In this document: one piece after another, positions 59,679 to 64,000 of the stretch
Position numbering within the stretch: the stretch's first letter is position 1
Layout: each line of letters begins with the position of its first letter
NCBI GenBank assembly: GCA_018223365.1
Contig: JAGTTP010000001.1
Coordinates: 1,054,001-1,118,000, forward strand
Length of the DNA: 64,000 nucleotides
Reading direction: 5' to 3'
Origin: Clostridiaceae bacterium Marseille-Q4145
Lineage (GTDB): Bacteria; Bacillota; Clostridia; Lachnospirales; Lachnospiraceae
Translations under genes and position numbers: made by a program
The notes under the pieces: generated by a model
The model's input: the letters and a program-made list of their open reading frames with translations, nothing else
The model's database searches: none
Told to the model about the DNA's origin: nothing

Positions 59679-60782
59679 TCAAAGTTTACTCACAGCTTCT
59701 TTCTTCAAAGCAGCCTGTCCCATTTCTCTTTCATAATCACCCTTGGCATAGACAACATTGTTGAGTGCCCGGAGCATCTTATCTTTTGCCAATTTTTTCA
59801 TAATCTCTGCAAGATCAGCGTCCAGTGTGCCACGCTTCACGTAGCGGTTTATGGTGTTCAGTCGCTTTTCATAAATTTGTTTCAGCGGATGATCGTCCGC
59901 AAGCTCCCGTTGTTCCCGGCCTTTCAGATTGCCGATCTGCCGACAGGTGCGGTGCAGCTTATCTCCCGGCGCATAGCCGCCGCAGTATTTGGTGTGCCTT
60001 GCGTTGGTGGTGAGGAACCATTTGCCGCAGATTTTGCATTTCTTCGGGGCATGACCGACACATAAACCCTCAAAGAGATCAGACCGGAACATCCCCACAA
60101 AGGATACATAGTGCATCCGTTTGACCAGCTTTGCCATATCCTCGCCGGGACAGATGGTTGCCACATACTGAACAGAGTTGTTCGCAACAGACATCCAGGC
60201 ATTGCCCTCTGTGATAGAAAACTCCGGAGGGAAATAGCTGCCGAACATTTTAGCGAATCCCTCTGCGGTGCGGTCTGCTTCGTTGCCGTCTGATTTTTCC
60301 GCAAAATCAAGCATTGCGGTTTGGTATTCCCCAAGAGAGTATGCCAGATGCCCGAATACAGCGGTATAGCGTTGGAGCATCATCGCATCCGTATATCTCG
60401 GAACTTCTTCAAACTGCAAGGAGTCGGTTGCGGCTTTTATGGCAAACTCCACATATTTCAGCGCATTGTCCACAGTAAAGACTTTTTCAATTCGTTCTCT
60501 GTGCTTTGAGATATTCATATAGGAGAACGGCGGTGTTTGACTGAGAATATCAAGCATCGTCAGAGCAGCTTCCTTTGCAATAGGACAGAGTGCAGAAGCA
60601 TCCTGTCCGGCGTTTAATATTCCAAGCAGCAGATTGATTTTCTCGCATTGCTCGTTTATTTTTGCAATGGTATTCACAGGAACATTCAGTGCATCACAGG
60701 CAAGCGTACCGACAGGAAATGTTTTGCTCTCATATATGACCGTATCCTGCCAGAAATCCAATGTCATCAATTCTTGATTCAT
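59679..60782 (-). CDS. DUF6076 family protein with zinc-finger-like segment
   Basis: A 367-residue soluble protein. The N-terminal 230 residues are helical without known motifs. A Cys cluster CKICGKWFLTTNARHTKYCG (about 250-270) resembles a short zinc finger, followed by a conserved basic helical end (CRQIGNLKGREQRELADDHP). I recognise this as DUF6076, common on Clostridial mobile elements, function unknown; DNA or RNA binding is plausible. ATG at 60782 follows AGGAGG; an in-frame ATG at 60809 lies before that site. It is divergent from the replication genes. Confidence 0.75.
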   Translation of the reverse strand: MNQELMTLDFWQDTVIYESKTFPVGTLACDALNVPVNTIAKINEQCEKINLLLGILNAGQDASALCPIAKEAALTMLDILSQTPPFSYMNISKHRERIEKVFTVDNALKYVEFAIKAATDSLQFEEVPRYTDAMMLQRYTAVFGHLAYSLGEYQTAMLDFAEKSDGNEADRTAEGFAKMFGSYFPPEFSITEGNAWMSVANNSVQYVATICPGEDMAKLVKRMHYVSFVGMFRSDLFEGLCVGHAPKKCKICGKWFLTTNARHTKYCGGYAPGDKLHRTCRQIGNLKGREQRELADDHPLKQIYEKRLNTINRYVKRGTLDADLAEIMKKLAKDKMLRALNNVVYAKGDYEREMGQAALKKEAVSKL

Positions 60783-60793
60783 GCTTGCCCTCC

Positions 60794-60912
60794 TGTCCTG
60801 TTTTTTCATTTTTCTAATTATATCATGTAAATGTAAAGAAATCTACGTCCTCAGATAAGTTGTCCTGTTTTTTGAAACAGGATTGTCCTGTCATTAGCCT
60901 GTTTTTTGAAAA
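60794..60912. repeat. Iteron-like TGTCCTGTTTTTT repeats between divergent genes
   Basis: TGTCCTGTTTTTT at 60794-60806, TGTCCTGTTTTTTGAAA at 60861-60877, TTGTCCTGTC at 60883-60892 and GCCTGTTTTTTGAAAAA near 60898-60914. CCTGTTT and AAACAGG at 60864-60882 also form a small dyad. The location beside the primase/helicase genes suggests an origin or an operator. Confidence 0.6.
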
Positions 60913-60938
60913 ATCCGTCATAACCATAATAGAAGGAG

Positions 60939-60970
60939 CGAAGCACCTGCCAATCACGGCGGGTGCTTCG
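60939..60970. promoter_or_regulatory. Hairpin before the CHC2 gene
   Basis: CGAAGCACC with TGCC pairs with GGC and GGGTGCTTCG around AATCAC. There is no T-run after it. It may be a terminator-like leader or part of a replication origin. Confidence 0.5.
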
Positions 60971-61004
60971 TGCTTTCCAGAATATTATGAACGGAGGGTT
61001 TTCT

Positions 61005-61625
61005 ATGACAATCTATGAAACCATCAAGGCGGCAATCAGCGTCAAGCAAGCCGCCGAACACTACGGGCTGAAAGTGAGCCACAACGGCATGGCTTGCTGC
61101 CCGTTCCACAACGACAGGCATCCGAGCTTGAAGCTGAATGAGGACTATTTTTTCTGCTTCGGCTGCGGAGCCAAGGGGGACGTAATCGACCTTGTGGCAA
61201 GGCTGTTCGATCTGAGCAGTTATGAAGCAGCGCAAAAGCTGGCTGCGGACTTTGAACTTGACCCAAAACCGCCCACTGCCGCAGCTATGGTCAAGCCGAA
61301 GCGTCCCTATATCCGTCAGTTACGGGAGGATGAAATGCTGTGTTTCCGGGTGCTGACGGATTATCTGCATCTGCTGGAAGATTGGAAAGTACGATACGCA
61401 CCCAAGACACCGGAAGATGCTCTGGATGACCGTTTTGTGGAAGCCTGCCAGATGCACTGCTATATCGAATATATGGCAGATGTGCTGACGGTGGGTGATC
61501 TGGAAGAACGGGTGGCATTGGTGGACAAGCTGATGCAGGACGGCAAAATTGCTTTTCTGCAAGAGTACATCACACGAAAGAAAAAGGAGGTGGCGCACCA
61601 TGGCGAAGAACCGGAAAACGCCTGA
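61005..61625 (+). CDS. CHC2 zinc-finger (DnaG-type) primase-like protein
   Basis: A 206-residue protein with the N-terminal zinc-binding domain of DnaG primases: CCPFHNDRHPSLKLNEDYFF followed by CFGCGAKGDVIDL, ligands Cys32, His35, Cys51 and Cys54. The TOPRIM catalytic domain is absent, so it is likely an accessory DNA-recognition factor for element replication. ATG at 61005 follows GGAGGG. Its 3' end overlaps the next gene by 26 nt, showing that the two work together. Confidence 0.88.
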   Translation: MTIYETIKAAISVKQAAEHYGLKVSHNGMACCPFHNDRHPSLKLNEDYFFCFGCGAKGDVIDLVARLFDLSSYEAAQKLAADFELDPKPPTAAAMVKPKRPYIRQLREDEMLCFRVLTDYLHLLEDWKVRYAPKTPEDALDDRFVEACQMHCYIEYMADVLTVGDLEERVALVDKLMQDGKIAFLQEYITRKKKEVAHHGEEPENA

Positions 61626-62991
61626 TATGAATTTGCCTGTCTGGTTTGACGGGCAGAACATCAACGAAGCTCTGTTTTGTGAAGAATTTCTGCAGGAGCG
61701 CAGAATCATCTTCGCAAACGGAGCTTTTTTCACGCCCAATGGTCGAGTGACGGACGATCTCCCTCTGCGTGGGGAGATTTACGACAAGCTGAAATTCTGT
61801 GCCGTAAACAATATCCCCCGGAAGATCACCAACATTCTGGAAGTGCTGAAACTGGAAGCGCAAGTGCCGGACTTTCCACCGGAGCAGGATCGGATTCATT
61901 TGTCCAACGGTACGCTACTGCTGAACGGCACATTTACCGAGGGCAGACCGACTATCGTGCGAAACCGTCTGCCTGTTGTTTACAATCCTCATGCACCTAC
62001 ACCTGCGACCTGGCTAAAATTTCTGGATGGGCTGCTCCATGCGGAGGACATCCCCACTTTGCAGGAGTTTATCGGCTACTGTCTGATTCCTTCCAACAAG
62101 GGGCAGCGCATGATGGTGATTAAAGGCAACGGCGGCGAGGGCAAATCCCAAATCGGTGCGGTGCTGTCCGCTATATTCGGCACGAATATGAAAGACGGCA
62201 GCATCGGAAAAATTTCCGAAAACCGCTTCGCCCGTGCTGATCTGGAACACATCCTGCTGTGCGTGGATGATGATATGCGGATGGAAGCTCTGCGCCAGAC
62301 CAACTATGTAAAATCCATCGTGACTGCACAGGGCAAAATGGACTTGGAACGCAAGGGCAAGCAGAGTTATCAGGGCTGGATGTTTGCTCGGCTGCTTGCA
62401 TTCAGCAACGGCGATCTGCAAGCTTTGTATGACCGCAGCGACGGTTTTTACCGCAGACAACTTGTGCTGACCACCAAAGAAAAGCCCATGGACAGAGCCG
62501 ATGATCCTGACCTTGCAGAGAAGATGAAAGCTGAAGCCGAGGGTATCTTCCTGTGGGCATTTGAAGGCTTACAGCGGCTTGTTGCCAACAACTTTAAGTT
62601 TACGGAGAGTGACCGTATCCGGGAAAACCGGGAAGCGGTCAAGCGTGACAACAACAATATCTTTGATTTCATGGATTCCGAGGGATACATCCAGCGTAAA
62701 GCGGATGCGTCCATCAGCTCCAAGGATTTCTATGAAATCTACCGGATGTGGTGCGAAGAAAATTCCCTTGCACCGCTGAAAGCCCGCAGCTTCAGCGACG
62801 CCATGATTGCCAATGCCGGGAGATTCAATCTGGAACATTGCAACAACATCACCAACTCTGCCGGACGGCGGGTGTGGGGATTTATGGGTGTGGAAGCTGT
62901 GGCAAGACCTCATATAAATGGGTTTTACGGAGATTCGCCGTGTACGTACGTACCGGAGGACATTCCGGAGGAATGGCGGCAGGTCGAGTAA
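61600..62991 (+). CDS. Phage/plasmid P4-type primase-helicase
   Basis: A 463-residue superfamily 3 ATPase. The D5-like N-terminal region precedes the helicase domain with Walker A GNGGEGKS (176-183), Walker B HILLCVDDDM and the segment YQGWMFARLLAFSNGD. Such proteins start replication of phages, plasmids and integrative elements; together with the CHC2 protein this makes the element's replication module. AAAGGAGG sits before the ATG at 61600. The earlier in-frame start at 61549 lies far inside the CHC2 gene and is rejected. Confidence 0.88.
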   Translation: MAKNRKTPDMNLPVWFDGQNINEALFCEEFLQERRIIFANGAFFTPNGRVTDDLPLRGEIYDKLKFCAVNNIPRKITNILEVLKLEAQVPDFPPEQDRIHLSNGTLLLNGTFTEGRPTIVRNRLPVVYNPHAPTPATWLKFLDGLLHAEDIPTLQEFIGYCLIPSNKGQRMMVIKGNGGEGKSQIGAVLSAIFGTNMKDGSIGKISENRFARADLEHILLCVDDDMRMEALRQTNYVKSIVTAQGKMDLERKGKQSYQGWMFARLLAFSNGDLQALYDRSDGFYRRQLVLTTKEKPMDRADDPDLAEKMKAEAEGIFLWAFEGLQRLVANNFKFTESDRIRENREAVKRDNNNIFDFMDSEGYIQRKADASISSKDFYEIYRMWCEENSLAPLKARSFSDAMIANAGRFNLEHCNNITNSAGRRVWGFMGVEAVARPHINGFYGDSPCTYVPEDIPEEWRQVE

Positions 62992-63282
62992 ATCCCATTG
63001 CTGGTACGTATGTACGCAGCAAAAGAGCGTGAAACGCTCGTTATAGAAACAGCATACATCCTCTCGTTCGGGCTGTTTCTATGTTCACAGGCTTTTGAAA
63101 AAGTGTCTGTGGACACCGGCTGCAAGAGGAAGTTGACACAGAACAGCTTCATGCAGACGGGGCTGACCATAGGAAAAGGCGCAGACATTTTCGCCTTGGT
63201 CAGCAGAGGTCACCGCAGTGACCGCATTCCCCCTCGGGAGAGCCCTCGGAGAGCCCACGGCACTTTGCAGCCAGTATGGATG
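62992..63282. other. Gene-free region before the relaxase, with hairpins
   Basis: GAGCGT/ACGCTC (63025-63039) and a perfect 11-bp inverted repeat ATAGAAACAGC (63043-63053) / GCTGTTTCTAT (63072-63082) are present. A 98-codon open frame here (62998-63294) has no ribosome site and an unlikely composition, so it is not called. Probably transfer-origin DNA. Confidence 0.5.
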
Positions 63283-63310
63283 AAAGTGTCATAGTGGGTT
63301 ATTACACTTT
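63283..63310 (+). other. Candidate oriT of the pMV158/MobV type
   Basis: AAAGTGT (63283-63289) and ACACTTT (63304-63310) form an inverted repeat enclosing TAGTGGGTTA (63292-63301). From memory the MobV nick consensus is TAGTGTG/TTA, which differs here at one base. It lies 63 bp upstream of the relaxase gene, the usual place. The nick would fall between 63298 and 63299. Confidence 0.6.
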
Positions 63311-63372
63311 GAAAAAGTGCCTCTCCGTAGCTCCCCGCTGTCTGCAAATCCCAAAGAAAGGGCAAAAATTCA

Positions 63373-64000
63373 ATGGCAAGAAATGATGGAATAGATCGTA
63401 CCGTAGCCCGGAATCAGGACTTGGAAACGCCTGCGGATGTGGCGAAGGTACAGGAACACAATGAGCGTGAAAAGGACAGCTACAGCAATCAGGACATCGT
63501 GCCGGAACGCACTTCTCTGAACGTCCATTTCAAAGCACCCACGGACGATTATGTAAAAATGTTTGAGCAGATGGAACAGGATGGCGTGATCTCCACCAGA
63601 GGTCTGAAACCCGATGCCGTCAAATACGGCGAGCTGGTTTTCGATGTGAACTCCGCTTACTTCTACAACCGCGGCGGCTATGAATTTGCAAAACAATTTT
63701 ATGCCGATGCCTATAAAGCCGCTGCGGAGATCGTAGGTGGTGAGCAGTATATCCTCTCCGCTGTGATGCACGCCGATGAGCGCAACCGAGCAATGTCCGA
63801 AGCTTTGGGCGAAGATGTGTACCACTACCACCTTCATGTGGTTTATATCCCGGTGGTGGAAAAGCAGATACTTTGGTCGAAGCGATGCAAGGATGAAGCC
63901 CTCCGGGGAACCGTTAAGGAGGTCATCACACAGGTCAGCCGCAGTAAGAAATGGGAGTCCAAGCCGGTGCTTGACGAGGACGGTAATCCAATGTTGAACG
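63373..64000 (+). CDS. mobV: MobV-family relaxase (partial, runs off the window)
   Basis: 209 codons are visible and open to the window end. The protein is a plasmid recombination/mobilization (Pre/Mob) relaxase, which nicks oriT and leads single-stranded DNA into a recipient using another element's conjugation machinery. The HxDE motif is HADE (133-136) and the metal-binding His triad lies in HYHLHVVYIP (151, 153, 155). AAAGGG lies upstream of the ATG. No type IV secretion genes are visible, so the element is at least mobilizable; whether it is self-transmissible depends on what follows. Confidence 0.88.
   Translation, partial: MARNDGIDRTVARNQDLETPADVAKVQEHNEREKDSYSNQDIVPERTSLNVHFKAPTDDYVKMFEQMEQDGVISTRGLKPDAVKYGELVFDVNSAYFYNRGGYEFAKQFYADAYKAAAEIVGGEQYILSAVMHADERNRAMSEALGEDVYHYHLHVVYIPVVEKQILWSKRCKDEALRGTVKEVITQVSRSKKWESKPVLDEDGNPMLN

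Noticed and set aside
62998..63294. 98-codon open frame before the relaxase gene
   Set aside because: No ribosome site, odd composition, and it overlaps hairpins and the oriT candidate.

Overview
The window looks like the chromosome of a gut Lachnospiraceae bacterium (Blautia/Roseburia/Eubacterium rectale type Firmicute). The grounds are the gene set (hpt-ftsH, GlgC/GlgD pair, spoVG, DnaD/DnaC primosome, mutS2, FprA flavoprotein, DUF1846, DUF4317), strong AGGAGG ribosome sites, sigma-A promoters with 17-bp spacers, and a group IIC intron whose protein, from memory, is nearly identical to the E. rectale maturase. No species assignment can be proven from the sequence alone.

Layout. 1-8.8 kb: hpt end and ftsH, then alpha-glucan and sugar genes (two GH13 enzymes, an FGGY kinase, a 2-hydroxyacid dehydrogenase). 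8.8-16.9 kb: a patchwork accessory zone with tRNA-Gln, 34-bp tandem repeats, a small lipoprotein, a group IIC intron inserted just after a terminator hairpin, a small Cys-rich protein, a probable type I toxin-antitoxin locus, two remnants of Rpn-family nuclease genes flanking a DUF4186/ADP-ribosylglycohydrolase pair, and a complete IS3-family element (14700-16072, 3-bp target duplication) that split one Rpn remnant. 17-33.8 kb: housekeeping genes (Ca/Na exchanger, HAD phosphatases, DUF1846, cyclophilin lipoprotein, esterase/ATP-grasp pair, PRPP synthase, dnaD-dnaC behind a DnaA-box cluster, murC, glgCD, spoVG, xpt, fprA). 33.9-50.8 kb: a small uncharacterised protein, an 832-aa membrane-anchored protein followed by a two-component system, an aconitase-family hydratase, the mutS2-regulator-kinase operon, a trypsin-like/PDZ protein with a degenerate active site, a YhaM-like HD protein and rlmD.

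50.5 kb to the end is mobile DNA stacked on the 3' end of rlmD. About 185 bp of that 3' end is duplicated at 52.64-52.83 kb. Between the copies lie a DUF6061 gene and a 507-aa unknown protein with a C-terminal membrane anchor. Beyond the second copy is a mobilizable element: ABC transporter, two-component system, sigma-like protein, NUDIX, DUF6076, CHC2 primase-like protein, P4-type primase/helicase, a pMV158-like oriT candidate and a MobV relaxase that runs off the window. The element's far end, and any integrase, lie outside the window.

The strongest candidates for something little described are the rlmD-nested island with its tail-anchored protein, the type I toxin locus, the four-copy dyad in front of the DUF4186/ARH operon, and the DnaA-box cluster in front of the primosome genes. 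No database or folding tool was run; family names come from recognised motifs and memory.
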